A stretch of DNA of 64,000 bases from Strix aluco (taxonomy: Eukaryota; Chordata; Aves; Strigiformes; Strigidae): NCBI RefSeq assembly GCF_031877795.1, contig NC_133946.1:9027144-9091143 (forward strand). The letters run 5' to 3'. This document shows positions 23,631 to 37,700 of the stretch, in pieces (position 1 is the stretch's first letter; each line of letters opens with the position of its first letter). Position numbers and translations under genes: made by a program. The notes below the pieces were generated by a model. It was not told the origin of the DNA and did no database searches. It worked only from the letters and a program-made list of their open reading frames with translations.

Positions 23631-26600
23631 ATAAGTGCTTACAAATGCTAATGCTGGACACAAAAATCAAAGAATGCCTAGCACACTTTCCCCCCAACAC
23701 AATGTATGACTTTGTGGAAATCTGTGGAATTTCAGCTTTTGCTGTATCCAAGCGACATGGTTTACAGTTTGCTGGATGCAGAAAAATTCCCTTCATTAAA
23801 AGCCAAAATAGTTGTTGCATGGGAGGTTTAAGAAATGAAAAATGAAAGAACTTGCAAAAAAAAGGAATATTAACAAAGGAAAGGGCCAAGGCTTTAATAA
23901 AGAGGAACACATTTAAAGAGGCAGCATGTGCTCAAAAGCAGTAATAAAGTTTTTGATTCTAAATATCCCTTTAAGAAATCAGAAAGCACAGCATTGCTCT
24001 GGAGTACAAGACATGTGGAGCTCCCTCTTGGTCACTGTACTGATCGGGGCTGTAGTGACATAGTTTATTCCTCAACTTTAGAGGCTGCCCATTCATGCAA
24101 GTATTGCTGTGCTTTTTAATGGTATGTTTATTTTCTAATCTTTACTATGCGTGCACTTACTTAGATGTTGCTGTTGTGTCTTAATGATGCAGTTGTTCTT
24201 AGGTAATTCATTTGGTTTAAGTTAATGAAAATGAAGCTCAGTATTTAAAAGTAGGAGAAGTTTTGACCCCATCAGTCTAGAATTACTTTGTTTAGATCAA
24301 ATCCCATATGTTTTGTCACCTCCCTTAGCTTAAGCCTCAACCCTCGACAGGTTTTCAGAACCAACATGTGAGGAGATATTAGGACAATTTTGGAAGGTCC
24401 TGAATTAATACGAATGTGTGTGTGTGTGCACGCGTGTGGGAAGTGGTTTGTGACTCAAGTCCTTTATAGCCTGAGGACAGTTTAGTCTTTCACGCCAGTA
24501 AAGCTCTCCTGCTGTTCCAGCAAAGGATGCGAGAGAAAAGAGAATTGCCCCAAGCCAGATGACAGCTCACCTAGGTGCGAAAATCTCTGACCTTCGCTAA
24601 ACCTAAGCAAACTCAGATGATGTGATTCTATTTCTTCTTGTGAGGTGCATATACACACAGAGAGAGAGAGAGAGAGAGTGAGAGTGTGTGTGTGTGTGTG
24701 TGTGTGTGCGCGTGTTTCTCCTACCACACCTCTCAGGATGGAAAAGAGACTGCCGCTGCTTGGTGGGTGATTGCAATCTGGTGCTAGAGAGGTAAAAGAC
24801 TCCTAGGTGTAGTTTTGTCTCAAACTAGTTAATTTCTCTGGGTGTGTTTAAAGACACCAGAATTTACATTTTTCTCTGTGGAGGTTTACAGGCTGATAAA
24901 TCTGTTGAGGTAAAATGCACAAACATTTACTAAATTTCTGTTTGCCTTGGGTCCATCCAGACCTCTCTTACACCTGACAAGCCCGGTGGATCAGTTCTGG
25001 ATGAAGGGGCTGTGCATCAAGCAAAGGCCAGCTGTTCATGGGTTTGGAAATTGCCCTGCTCTGCAGGGGTAGGCTGGACACCTTGTCTTTCCCCTGGGTC
25101 CTTAGAGCAGTGCGATCCCACCTCACTTCAAAATCTGAATTATTTGCTGTTAGCAAACAGCAGGGGATGAATTTGGGATTAAGTTTATTTACCCTCTGAA
25201 GGATAAGGCCAAGGAGTGGTACTTCTGCCAACAAACCTACCCCACAGCTTCCCTCCTGCAGCAGAAGTGTAGTCTAATGTCCACAGCTTATTCTTAAACT
25301 TGTTACAGAATTAAATGGCAGTCTTCCATAAAGGCTTCAAATGAACCTTTCTGAGAGGAAAAGCAACAAGTTTCCAGCTAAGAATGAAACTATTGGGTAT
25401 GATTTAAAATTTTATACATTCATGTGTGTGCGAGCTTGTGTACAGTCTGCCTATGAAACACTAGTCCTGATGCTTCAAAGCCCTCTGATTGCCGAGTTGT
25501 TTGTACCTGTGAAAAACCCATAAGGATGAAAGCAAAGCAGAACTGCAGCATTTTCAGTTTGCACCAGGTGTAAACGGCAGGCAGAAGCTGCTGACCTTCA
25601 GGGTCTTTATGCTGCAACACAGACATTTCCAGTTGGAAATTACTGTCACAGGAAACCATTAAAACAGCATATTCCCTATGGAAGTCATGAAACTGTGCCG
25701 GGAAGGCTCTCCAACACACCATCAGCTCTCATGCAGTGAAAGGGAGCTGGGTGTCTCCAGATCATCCATAATTAACTATTCTGACTCTTCCATATCATAC
25801 CATGTTCCACTGCTGCGTGCCCCCTATGCCTGGTGTCACGCACTCTTTCACAGTAATCATTTAAATATTAAACCAGGTAAAATGTCTTCATCTTTGTTTT
25901 GGCTATGTTCCCTAAGAAGCATATGTGGATGTCACAGTTCAGACAGCTCTGCTTTCCAAATTCCTCTAGGCTTAAAGTATAGAAAAGAAGAAAGGATTCA
26001 CAGAATTCAGGTCCACACCCAGGCTGAAGCCCCATATCATGTATTCTGAAAGAAAAAGGGAAAAGAAGAAGGAATCTGGAATAGCTTTACAACCTTTATG
26101 GAAATTATTCTGCAATTGCACTGGCACAGCAGTCATCCAAACTTGGCTCTGTGTCTGTATCTCTAAAGGGGTCTAGGTCCACAATTTAAAAATCAATTTA
26201 CATATTTATTAACCCCAGTAAATAGATGTAAATGACCCTGAAAGATATTGCTCATGAGCTTTTCTGCTGAAGGCAAATATTGTACTGAGACCCTTTGATC
26301 TGGAAGGATGGGGAGTGGACTGGAAGGGGCATGGAGAAGTATATTGTTAGGAAAAAATCCCTTTCACCACTTTGCGTGCTATGAAGACATGGTAAAAAAG
26401 CAAGCCCGTACCCCAGCTCCCCCTTTGCGTACGCCCCTTTTAATTATGATTATTTTGGAAGACAACTACCCAGCGATCTGCAGAAGTGACTCGCCTCAGA
26501 AAGCTTTCTCACGTTCACGTCTGGCTGCCTCTCTGTGTGAGCAGGGGCAGTGGTCCCGGGAGAGGAGGCAGGCTGGAATGCAGCGCAGTGCTGGGGGCCC

Positions 26601-29600
26601 AAGCCCCGAATGGCCGGGGTCGCTGGGAGACCTTCGCCATCCAGGCCTCTGCTGCCTGCATAACATGCATACCCACACACAAGCTAGCGAGTCATATGCA
26701 CTCTTTTTTTTTTTTTTTTTCTCTGTTTGCAGCTGGTCTATTTGATCTCTGTGTGCCTGGGCTGTTTGCTGTTGCGAGCGTCTTGCCATGATCAAAACCT
26801 TATTATCTCGAGTGATGTTGTAGTGTTATACATTGGAAAAGGGCAGTGGAGTATAGCAGCAGGCAGCTACAATGCTGGGCAGATAACAAAAGCACCAATA
26901 ACCTCTCTCCAGTGTATTCGGACTGATTCAGTGAGAGAACTAAACATCATTTTGCCTGTGATGGGTATGGGCTTTTTCAACAGCTACTCCCTCTGCTGCT
27001 GGTGAGCTTGCGCGGTTGTACACCTCTGTGTATCTCTGTGTAAGGCAGAGATCAGAGAGAGCATGACTGTGTCCATTTGTGTGGCTCCTGAAGGTCTTCA
27101 GCAGCTTCGATGTTGCAGTTCACACTTCCAGCTTGTGACTGTGCTGCTCATATACACCCACAGCTTCAGGGATGGGCGCCAAGGAGCTCCAACTGGAAGA
27201 TCAAGTCACAGACTTTTGACTTTCTATGAACTACATTTGGTGTCTTAGCAGCCTTTTTACTCAGCTTCTGTGCTTGATTTATTTGCTTAACTGTTTTTGA
27301 GCCATAAGGTTGCTGCGACATCAGCTCAAAGGTGCGAGGTGGTGGCGTGGTGATAGTGACCCTCTGGGAGACCCAAGGCCATTAGCCAAGCAACCTGAGG
27401 TGGTCACGGCAAGACTTTTCCTTGTCTTGCTGGTTCTTGTCACTGACTGACATATGAACAGCTCTCAGGTGAAGAAACATGTCCGGACAATCTATTACAT
27501 CCTCTGCTTTTCACTCTGTTTCTACAGGCTGCAGCTTTGCTTCATGCTTTTCTTTCACTTTGCATTCCCCACAGCAAAAATTCCCAACCCTACTGTAACC
27601 ACTGCTCCATATTTCCAGCAGTTTTCTTTGCTCCATTGGCTTTTGCTCTGTTATCAGCTCTTTTTACTGCATGTGCTTCCTGTCGTCAACTACTCTTTCC
27701 CTTTTTCTGTAGCTGTTCTACTCTCCTCTCCATCCTCAGGACAAGATGACAGGCTTACAGAATCAAACGTCTTTCATGGGAGTTACATTCACGGTAAAGG
27801 ATGACTAAACAACACCCAGACCTTAACTGCAGGGCTGAAGGATGTGTCCTACCTGGTGGATCTTCTGCAGTCACCTTTATGGTGCTGCTGCTTCCTTCAG
27901 TGTGTGAGCTATGGCTGGCATGAAAGTGAGCTTTGGGGAGCAACGTCATGAGAACCAGCTAAGGGAGGAATTCTTAGCAGTCTTAAGTGGGATTTCTCTC
28001 TGATGTTGTGATTAGTGTCAGTTCCTGAAGCCTGAGATGCCTTTCTATGGGGTGGTGGTACGACTGGAGAACATGGAGGATCTGAGGATACCTCAGGATT
28101 ATCACTGGAGTTTGTATTATTAAAGAGTAGGACTCAGTAGGATGGGACAATGGAAATGTCCTGGATATCATCAGTCAAGCCAGATCATTTTTGAGGGCAA
28201 TCGTGTCCCAGAGTCTTGTCATAGCTTCACAGTCCTCATCCTCATGAAGTTTGAACCAAAGCTTGGAAGGGAAGTCTGCTAAGAACCTAGATGGAGAAAT
28301 ACATTCAGAGGGCTCTGCTTATTAATGCAGGTCTTTTTTAGAAAACTTAGTTCCCAGCCAGGCTCATTCTTACTCTAAAACTCACATGTGCTTATACTTT
28401 CATATTCATTGCTGACACTTCCGCATGTTATTTTGTTCTTCCTTGTCCTGTATTCTTTTTACCTATTGAAATTATAAACACTTTAAAACTAAAAATACAC
28501 ATTTTTTTCCTTTTGTCAGATTATGGCACACATACTTTTGCTGATACATTACTTGACACTCTGCCAAACAAAACTGGTAAAAGGAAACATAATAGAAAAT
28601 GAGTTTTGAGAATCAGGGTAAGTGTTTGTTAAGCTTATTTTTATTATTATTATTGTGGGAAATAGTAGCTTAAGTTAACTTTTTGTGTGAGAATGTTTTA
28701 GCTGACTTTGAATGTAGCATAACTGGTTTACATGAGTCTGTTCAACATGTGGCCTCTCTTGTATGAATCATTTTTCACCAGTGGCTAATGTGAAGAAAAC
28801 TGGCTGTTGTAAGCAAATGACGTGTATTGCTGAATTTTAAAACTTCCCAGCAAAGCACCACTTAAAATCTGTCAGAACTTATATGGACATAGCTGTACAA
28901 TTCATAACCTCTCTGAGCGTGTAGGAGACTAACTTTTCCAGTTGACCTTTAGTGTCACAACTGTGAAGCAAATGGATGTCTCTTTTCCTTATTCACTCTT
29001 GGACTTTTCACGGTGCTCACCACTGCAAGGTCTGAGTCGTCTGAGGAGGTAGTGGCTGTATGCTCAGAATACCTCCATGAGCTGGCAGTTGCTATCCTCT
29101 TCCCAGCCCATTGCTCACTGTGGCAGCTGTGCTGCCATCAGATGAGGCGACTTTACGTGTGTCTGAGGTGGCAGAGGGGAAATCAAGACCAGAGAGGTTG
29201 TGGAGGATGTGTGTGATCTGTTGGGGTTGAAACTACTGTGGTAGAGGTTCTCAAAGCCTGGTCTAGGCAAGTTGCTTTCCCAACATGGCACAGCATGCAG
29301 AGAACTTACATTGTTGACTTTGACCCCCAAGGACAGGACAGCTGCACAGGTCCAGCAGGACCACATCACTCACCTGCACCAGGAGACAGCTGGACTCCTC
29401 TGACTGTGGCCAAGCCCTGCACCTTATGGGCTGCGTGGGGTGGGGGCCAGAACACAGACGTCCTGAAACCTCTCAGAGTAATCTTTCCTAATAACCACCA
29501 GTGGTACTGGCAATGGCAAAAATTTTATCTTGAGCTCTGGCACACAAAAGGCCCTGAAAACATTTATAAAAACACAGTTTAACAGACAGCTCGCTCAGAG

Positions 29601-32600
29601 AAGTGCCCAGTTCACCACTACGTTACTCCTGATGAAGTCAGCCAGAACAACTGCATGGTTTGCTAGGTGAGTTTTTGAAAAGTAAACTGCAAGCCATGAA
29701 GTATACAGAGATAGCAGCTCTAGAGCTTGAAGACCAACCAACATGGAGGTTACTCATCAAATTCTGTGTTGTTTGAAGGTAGTGAGAACAGTAATATATT
29801 AGGTAAAATGTAATTTCTTCCCCTTCAAGGCATTTGGAAAGTAAAGCTAAGAAGCCTGATATATAACTAAGCAGCATATTGCAGAAGTGTGTAAAACACG
29901 TTATCTGTCAACAGATGCATCAGACATGTCTAGAAGATTTGTCTTAGGTTTTGGCACATTCATTATTCACACTCTTTATGCTGTTTAATAACAGGCCTTA
30001 TAGATTACAATGGGAGCCAGTTCTTGCTCCAAGTTTGAATCACACAAGATGTAAGTAAATACGCTTTGGATGAATGATCCTTGCCCAGAAAAATAGCCTT
30101 GACACCAAGAAACCTGCGGAGATGTCATGCTGCATTGCTTGATTTTTGACTTAATCATTTAATTCTTCTTGCCATTCAAGGACCAGAGCAACTTCATTCT
30201 AGTCAACTATTTTAATATTACCTCTGTTTCCCCTCCATCTTTCTCACTTCACTAATAAAGCTACGAGAGCTACAGTAACATCATCATTACAGGAACTAAT
30301 ACATGCAGGTTAAAAAATAAACAGGCAAAAGAAAAAGAGAGAGACTGCTTATCTCCTTTTGGATGATTCCTGGTACTGCTCTAAAAGTACACTTCTTGCA
30401 GGGTTCTCTTTCATTCCTGCAGATGAAAGAAGGGACAGGACTGGACTCTAGGTCTGTTTGTTCAATGAAGCCACACAATCTCCTTAACTCTCAGCAATGA
30501 ACATTCAGTTTATGATTTTTCTTCCATTTCAAAATATGCTTATATTTGGACCAAGAGAATGCACAGTTTCCATACTGGTAAATACTATTTCTACTGTGCT
30601 GTGCAGGAAGAGATCCCCAGGAAACCAGCTTAGGTACTTACATGGCTTAGGACTGCTTTTTGTTTTTAAAATGTGGAATGAGTAAATGTAAACTTGAAAT
30701 GACCATTTTAAAGATTGTCTTGAGAAGAAAACAGTCTTAAACCAGGCAGATAGCAACAGAATGAAGACTTTGGTATTCTTAATAGTTTCCCAGGACTAAC
30801 CCATGATTCCCTCCATCAGTGGACTGGAAACCACTTGGAACTAAGCCAAGTCTCCTTCCTGAATATGTATGTCCTGCAAACATCGAGTGTAATAGTGTAG
30901 TCATCTAAAACCTGTTAGCTGTCATGCGCAAGCAGAACACGTCCCACAGCTCCAACATTTTCACTTTGCTACTACCCAATTGGAATAATAGGTAAGTTAT
31001 TGCATGAAAGACACTGAGCTGGACTCTATTCTCACTCTTTTCCATGTAAGTTCCTGAGATAATGGGATAAAAAGGAAGAAGTTGAGCCTACAGAAAGTCT
31101 GATTCCTACCAGAGATATTGTTTTTATGTTCAGAGCACACACTTTCAGAATGATTATTTTGATATGAATCTCCATGTACATTATCATTGATATTAATGGA
31201 ATGGAATATACATTATCATTGATATTAATGGGATTGGAGGATGTACATGAGAGCTGTTGGAATCAGGACAGTGGGATGGGAATGATATATAATGAAGGGA
31301 AAACTCCCTACCCAGGGAATTCAGACAGTGCTGTGCAGTCACTGCTATGCTATTTGCCACGTGCTATATACAGTCACAAAATATTCCACTCAGTCAGAGA
31401 CATGGCCAGAAAAAGCCCTGCGAACCCCAAAGTCTTACAGTCTTATAATAACCACTGAAGCACACCCTCCACCACAAAAGGAGAGCAGCAGAGCTCCTGT
31501 TGACCCACATGGGACAAGCTGTATGAAATTTATTCCAGCATGTAAAGAACCAGGCAAAACCAGAGGGGCTGGTTTCAGTATGTCCATGGCCATTTAGCAT
31601 CGATCTGAAACTGAGAAGCAAATATTTTTGTCTACCTTAATGAAACTTCATAATGCTGGAATAACGTATTATAAGATTATCTGGACTTTTCAGAATATCC
31701 ATTTATTTCAGTGGCTAAAAACTGAATTTGGGTACCAGTATTTGGTTGAAAAAGGATTGTCGTTAAAAAAAATCATTTTAAAATGAATCTGTCTTCTCCT
31801 CCCCCCTCCTTCCACTTTATAATTTACAAATTTTTATACCTGGGAGATTTTGGACCAACATACTAGGAGGCTACTTGTCACCTGAAGTTCAAATGCAAGA
31901 TCTTAGAAAAACAAAAAGCATTGGAGTCTTCATGAATGCTTCCCAGATTGGAAGACATGATGATGATATGATAGTTCTTACTGTAAAATGCCATTCCCAT
32001 TGTCTACAACACTCTGCATATTATTATCATTCCCACTATTATTTTTCTGGGAAAAAAAAAAAATCAGTCTGAGGCTTCAATTACAATCAAACCACAAACA
32101 GGAAAAAACAGCAAATACAGTAAGACTGACTTGTCTTCCAAAATGCTCAGGCAGCTGCTAGTCTTCAATAGTGTTTCTACATGTTGTAATTACAAATTAC
32201 TGCAGTCAGGTCATTTGCATTTAGTCTTTATTGGCCAACACCGGCATAGTACCTAACTATTTGTGTATTGGTTTTAAGAAGAGGATGGGGCAGGTCATGT
32301 CTTCTCCCACACAAAAGAGTGGCTGTAGGAGGGGAGCTGAAGCTGGTCAAGACATTGTGCCAGGACCGCCAGGAACTAGAGCACCATGTCAAAGCAGAGC
32401 CACCCTTGGAGAGACTGGACCAGTCCTGAAGGTCCTGTCAACCGAGGGAACCCAGGGAAGGTGGGCGTTTGTTGGTGCTGACTCTACCTTACGCTAAGAG
32501 GGTAGATGGAAAGCCTGACTCAGTGGCCTTTTTCATGGAGTGCCGGACTGCGGCCCCAGTAAAAATCCCATTGGCTGGTGACTGGAAGGTTTCAGAGGGA

Positions 32601-34154
32601 GTGAGAGCCAGGGAAACCTCAAAGCTACCCTGTTTGTTTGCCTGGAAGTCCCCACTGAACTGCTGCCAAAATGAGTTAATAAGAATGTTATTTTTGGTGG
32701 TAGTGACAGTTTTCACTATCAGTATTTGAAGAGGCAAGCAGTATCATTCATATTAAACGTACTGCAGTTTGGGGATGCGTTTCACCTGCAGTCAGATTTC
32801 TTTTCCTTTCCCTCTAAAACTCCCCTGCTCTTTCTCCCACTGGCTGGGACCACTACTGCAGAGCTGGGAGGATGAAAGAGAGGAGGGAGAACTGTGCTGG
32901 CAAGTGTTGTTCTGGGTTAGATTTTTACAGATCTTAGAAAGTTTCTCTCCCCGTTCCCCCTCACCACAGTAGTTTATCTAAATTGCAGCAGAAAAATTAG
33001 AGTGTAATTAAAACAACTACCTCAAGACTCCCTCCTGTAGAAGCTTTTGTGCAAGCTCAATCATAATTCAGAATCATAGGAACAAACCTTCTACACAGTT
33101 GTAGTTTATCATTTAACAGTAGCAAATCACCATTATTTTTTAACCAAGACTGAGGGGTGGTTTGCAACCCATTCTCATGCTTCATGGTGCTTTCAACTCA
33201 GCATGAACACAGGCTGCAGAGTTAGCTCCCAAATACCTCAGATCATGATCTTATGGCATTGGCAAAGTGTCTTCAGGAACTCTTCCTTTTTGGGGCTGCA
33301 ACAATTTGTACCCAACACCCTGCGAGTACTACCCCTGCTCCTTCAGGGGCTTCAGCACTTCCATTGTCAACATCATACTCATTTATGACAAAGTTGCATA
33401 TTACTATATATTCTTTAAACCTCTGTGATGATTAGGGATAAGGGAAGGACATTTCCATTAGCTGCAGAGGGGAATACACAGAATACCTTTGCTCATGGAC
33501 TAACCCTATACTGCTGGAGGAGCTGCAATACCTCAGCAGAGAGCTTATAAGAAATCAGCCAGACGTGTTTAAACAGCAATTTGGAATCACCAAATACTAG
33601 CCAAATATATCTTGCTGTTGTTATAGTATAAATATAATTATTGCTATTATTAGTAGTAGCAATAGTTACTATTACTGGTTTATTATTAGTCATAATTTTT
33701 ACTGTGGTACCACTTAGGAATTCCTTTAGTAGACCAGAGTGCCACTGCAATATGCGCTGTAACGCTGTTACCATGACAATTTTTCTCTGTTTGCCAGTGT
33801 TTTGGCTAGAGAGCCAGCTGCTGACTAGCTGTGCTCCAAGTTGCCGAGCAATAAATCCCAAACCAAATTCACGACCAGATTTCTGCTCCAAGTCTCAATC
33901 TTGTGACTTGCTGCATAGGCCGCTTTGCAACTCCACCAAGTCACTCTGCAAAAATACGACTCTGTCACTGAAATAAGTGTCTCCCAAATCAAATTTTTGA
34001 AAATATACATTGCATACTCATTCATACAGGTAAGCATAGGAGATGCTGCTGGTGAGACCGACAATGCAGAAAGTATTTGTGAAAGGCTCTAGGAAAACAA
34101 GGGAAGATTGAGAATTATTTCTTTGCAATAAAAGAGAAAAAGCTTGTAGAAGCA
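23631..34154. other. FGF4-FGF3 intergenic DNA, left part
   Basis: Long gene-free stretch upstream of FGF4. It contains the microsatellite at 24656-24714, a T-run followed by an acceptor-like CTCTGTTTGCAG near 26705-26731, and a near-duplicate of about 20 bp around 31182-31230. ORFs reach 145 codons but none has a recognisable domain. No RNA gene is identified. Confidence 0.65.
24656..24714. repeat. (AG)n/(TG)n microsatellite
   Basis: An AC and AG dinucleotide run passes directly into GTGAGAGTGTGTG and then a TG run ending in GCGCGTG. A smaller TG run with CACGCG lies about 220 bp earlier (24415-24437). The Z-DNA-type alternation makes this likely to be length-variable. Confidence 0.97.
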
Positions 34155-34759
34155 ACTGTCTCCTGGACTGCATCAGGAGAAGTGTGGCCAACAGGTCGAG
34201 GGAAGGGATTCTCCCCCTCTACTCTGCTCTTGTGAGACCCCCCCCTGCAGTGCTGTGTCCAGCTCTGGGGGCACCAACAACAGAAGGACACGAACCCACT
34301 CAAGCGGGTCCAGAGGAGGCCACTAAGATGATCATGGGGCTGGAGCAGCTCCCCTGTGAGGACAGGCTGAGAGAGTTGGAGGGATTCAGCTGGAGAAGAG
34401 AAGGCTCCAGAGAAACCTTAGAGCAGCCTCCCAGGACTTAAAGGGGCTACAGGAAAGCGGGGGGAGGGACTCTTGATTAGGGGATGTAGGGATAGGACAA
34501 GGGGTAACGGTTTCAAACTGAAAGAGGGGAGATTCAAATTAGATCTAAGGAAGAAATTCTTCCCTGTGAGGGTGGTGAGGCACTGGCACAGGTTGCCCAG
34601 AGAAGCTGTGGCTGCCCCCTCCCTGGAAGGGTTCAAGACCACGTTGGACAGGGCTTTGGGCAACCTGGACTTGTGGAAGCTGTTCCTGCCCAGGGCAGGG
34701 GGGTGGAACTAGACAATCTTTAATGTCCTTTCCAACCCAAACCATTCTGTGATTCTATG
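34155..34759 (+). mobile_element. CR1 LINE 3' part, sense
   Basis: About 600 bp of CR1. The end of ORF2 is visible (GACTGCATCAGGAGAAGTG, then GGAGCAGCTCCCCTGTGAGG), followed by the 3' UTR with GGGTAACGGTTTCAAACTG and GGTTGCCCAGAGAAGCTGTG. It ends in two ATTCTRTG octamers (34744-34759). It is 5'-truncated with broken frames. It belongs to a different CR1 subfamily from the copies near 10.5 kb, judged by the differing 3' end sequence. Confidence 0.95.
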
Positions 34760-37700
34760 CTATTAAGAAAAAGGCATTTAACTAAGCAGGATGAGACAAG
34801 CTTTGTGAAATGTCAATAGTTTCTTATAGATGAGGAGAATTCCCCAACAGATTGTCAGTCTCGAGAGGTCCACAAACTATTGGCCTGGCTTCCAGCTTGA
34901 TGTTGAATGTTATTAATTCTTCCAAGACAATAGAGTCATTTGACTTTTTTTTTTCTTCTTGTAGAAACATGTGAAATTGGTCACTGTGAACAGAGAATGA
35001 ATTTCACTGTGGGGTTCACTCACAAATTATGTTCCCCTTAAAATTTTCATAGCCTTCAGGACAGAGGTACACATCATGCGCTGAGCAAAAAGTGCATCAG
35101 AGGTGTGTGGGGAGCCTTCAGTTGCTCACAAGACCCTGATGATTCAGCTGTCCCAGGAGCGCTGGGGTGATACAACCCTGTTAATCACCAGGACTACAAG
35201 CCATTAGCATCTGAGGGCTGTTGGGTAAAGCCACGGTATGTGAACTAATGGTCCCAAGCTATTACCTACCAAGTTGAAACCCTTATCACAAAAGCACTGT
35301 GGCTGTGATTTGCATCTCTCCAATGTGCGGGTTCAGTAACTTTTCCATCTGTCATTACCAGTAATCTCTCTTCGTAATCTTCCTAGTACCTCCGTGTCAC
35401 CAATATCCCCACTATAGGTGTTGTGTTTTCTAATGGTCCACTTAGCACATTCAGAAGTCTTCCATGCTTGCACTATTGTTTGATTATGTCTTTTAGGGTT
35501 AAGATCTGATCAGTGTATGTACACCCTCTTCTGAAGCTAAACTGACTTTCCTTAAGCCTACTATTCAGCTGTGCCTGCGTTCTTGTTCACAGGCACTCAA
35601 GCAAACGTATTCCCAAACACAGCAAACAGGCTAATGCCTCTTGAGTTTTATATTCCTTCCTGCCACCTCCTTTTCTTTTTCTTCAGCTTGTTGTAATCAC
35701 ATCTGAATACCAGCGACAAGTCCTTCCGCAGCTTTAAAAAGCACTGGGAATACCTGACACTGTCCCACAGGTGACACCTTTGTTGTCAGCACAGCCAGGA
35801 GGATGCAATGCTTTGGGACAGCTGTCCGTGTGTCACACCAAGGGCTGGATCCAAGGAGCAATGACATCTGTGGGGCTACCGCACTCTCCTCAATGGCTTT
35901 TGGTCTCAATCCTTGTGCTTGGCACCCCTGTTGATTGATATTTTTTTTTTTTTTAATTTCCCAGTATAGATTACCAATGCTTTTTTCAACAGGTTCCCAC
36001 TCTCATTTCTAGCTTCTCACCTAAAGTCCTGAGTTTTCTTGTCTCCCTCTTCAATAAGATCAACTTTTGAGAGATGACCCATTCTGACAGGTTTCTGACT
36101 CTGTTCATGTGGAGGTGTGGAGACATGTGACTTTGTGACCTACTGCATCTGCCACTCATCTTCCGAAGCACAGCTTCAGAGATATGTCTCTGAAAGGATC
36201 TATTTCGAAATACTGATGAATTAAAAGTACACCTGGAACTTGGTGTTAGGTCCTGATCTAATACATACTCAGCCTTTATTCAGGCTAATCACAAATTTGA
36301 TCTGTCTCTTCACACTGAAGACTTCTAATGTCAAGGGGACTTTTGTCCTTGATCAGAGTTTATCTGATTAAATACCAATAAAGGTGTATCATGAGAGGCA
36401 GACAAAAGATTGCATTTAAAATAAGATGAGCATTCAGACTTACCTGTTGTGATCAAATGGAAGTAACGAGCCTTCGTTTCCTCCTTTGGGCAGCTTGATG
36501 GTAGCTTTCCGAGAACGCTCTCCATCTCTGGAAAAAGGCTTTCAAAACTCACAGGTGTAGTGGCCAATCTCCAGAAAAAGGCTGAAATCAATTTAAGTCT
36601 TCTTGAAATTAATGTCCAGTCAATATGCCAGTGTTATTGGTACTACAAGAAAAAGATACCAAGGAAAACAAAATGTTTTATTAATTCTCTTACATTTCTG
36701 TATGGTTCAAATGCTGCAAACGTCATTGTGTGAAGCATCACACAAACATGCACTGTAAGACACTGATCTGAAGAGCTCATTAGCTTGATTAGTGCTGATG
36801 TAAAATAGCCATACTGCACACTTATAACAAAGTAATACTACTCATGACAAAAGTGAAACCCATTATAAATAAGAAGTCCAAAAGTTATTTACACCAATCA
36901 TAAAAAGAGTCACAGTAGTATTCATGCCTTGGCATTTTAGTAATCAAACCTGTGTTTGATTAATTACGTAAAATGAAACAAAAAAATATTTCACTAATAC
37001 ATGATTGATATCATGTTTTGTAAAAATATCTCAGGATCATGAGGAAAATCTGATGTTTTATTTCTGCTGGAAATCAGTACAACAATTAGGGCTTCCAGCT
37101 CAGGTTGCAGGGAGACATCTTTCTTCCATTGCATTTTCCTCTGTTCCTTCTGTGCCAACTCTTATAAAACAAGATACCACAGGCTTTAATTCTAAAAATC
37201 TAATATTACTCCCTTGTGGTGAACTGAATACTACAGATTCCTTCTTGATAATATGGTCTCATGGGATTCCTGTGTGGTAACAGAATCTCCTGGGATTCCT
37301 GCCTGGTAACCATATCTTGCTGGACTTTGGTAGTATTTCTCCCATTGGATAACCCCAGCCCCACCAAATAAGCAGTCATAAACCTTACGCTCTCATTATT
37401 TTACATGACATTATTCCACTAATGTCAGATCCTGAACTGTTTAAATCAATGGGGTGTTTTTTTCCCCACTGATTTTCACTAAGTTAGAATCTTGGCTCCA
37501 AGAGAAAATAATATTATGAAATATTTTAATTGTTTGACAAGCATAACATTAAGAAATACTTTTAAAGTAACAATAATAGAAATATTTCATGGCTGGTTTA
37601 TCTACATACTGCTGCAGGACTTACACTTAGTCTTTAGCCATACATGGGCTAGAATGCTTTTTGTTGTTCTGAAAGTGAGATGTTATAACAGCTCTTCCTC

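Noticed and set aside
23643-23655. ACAAATGCTAATG as a possible OCT/SOX site upstream of FGF4
   Set aside because: A single short match with non-consensus SOX half and no supporting cluster.
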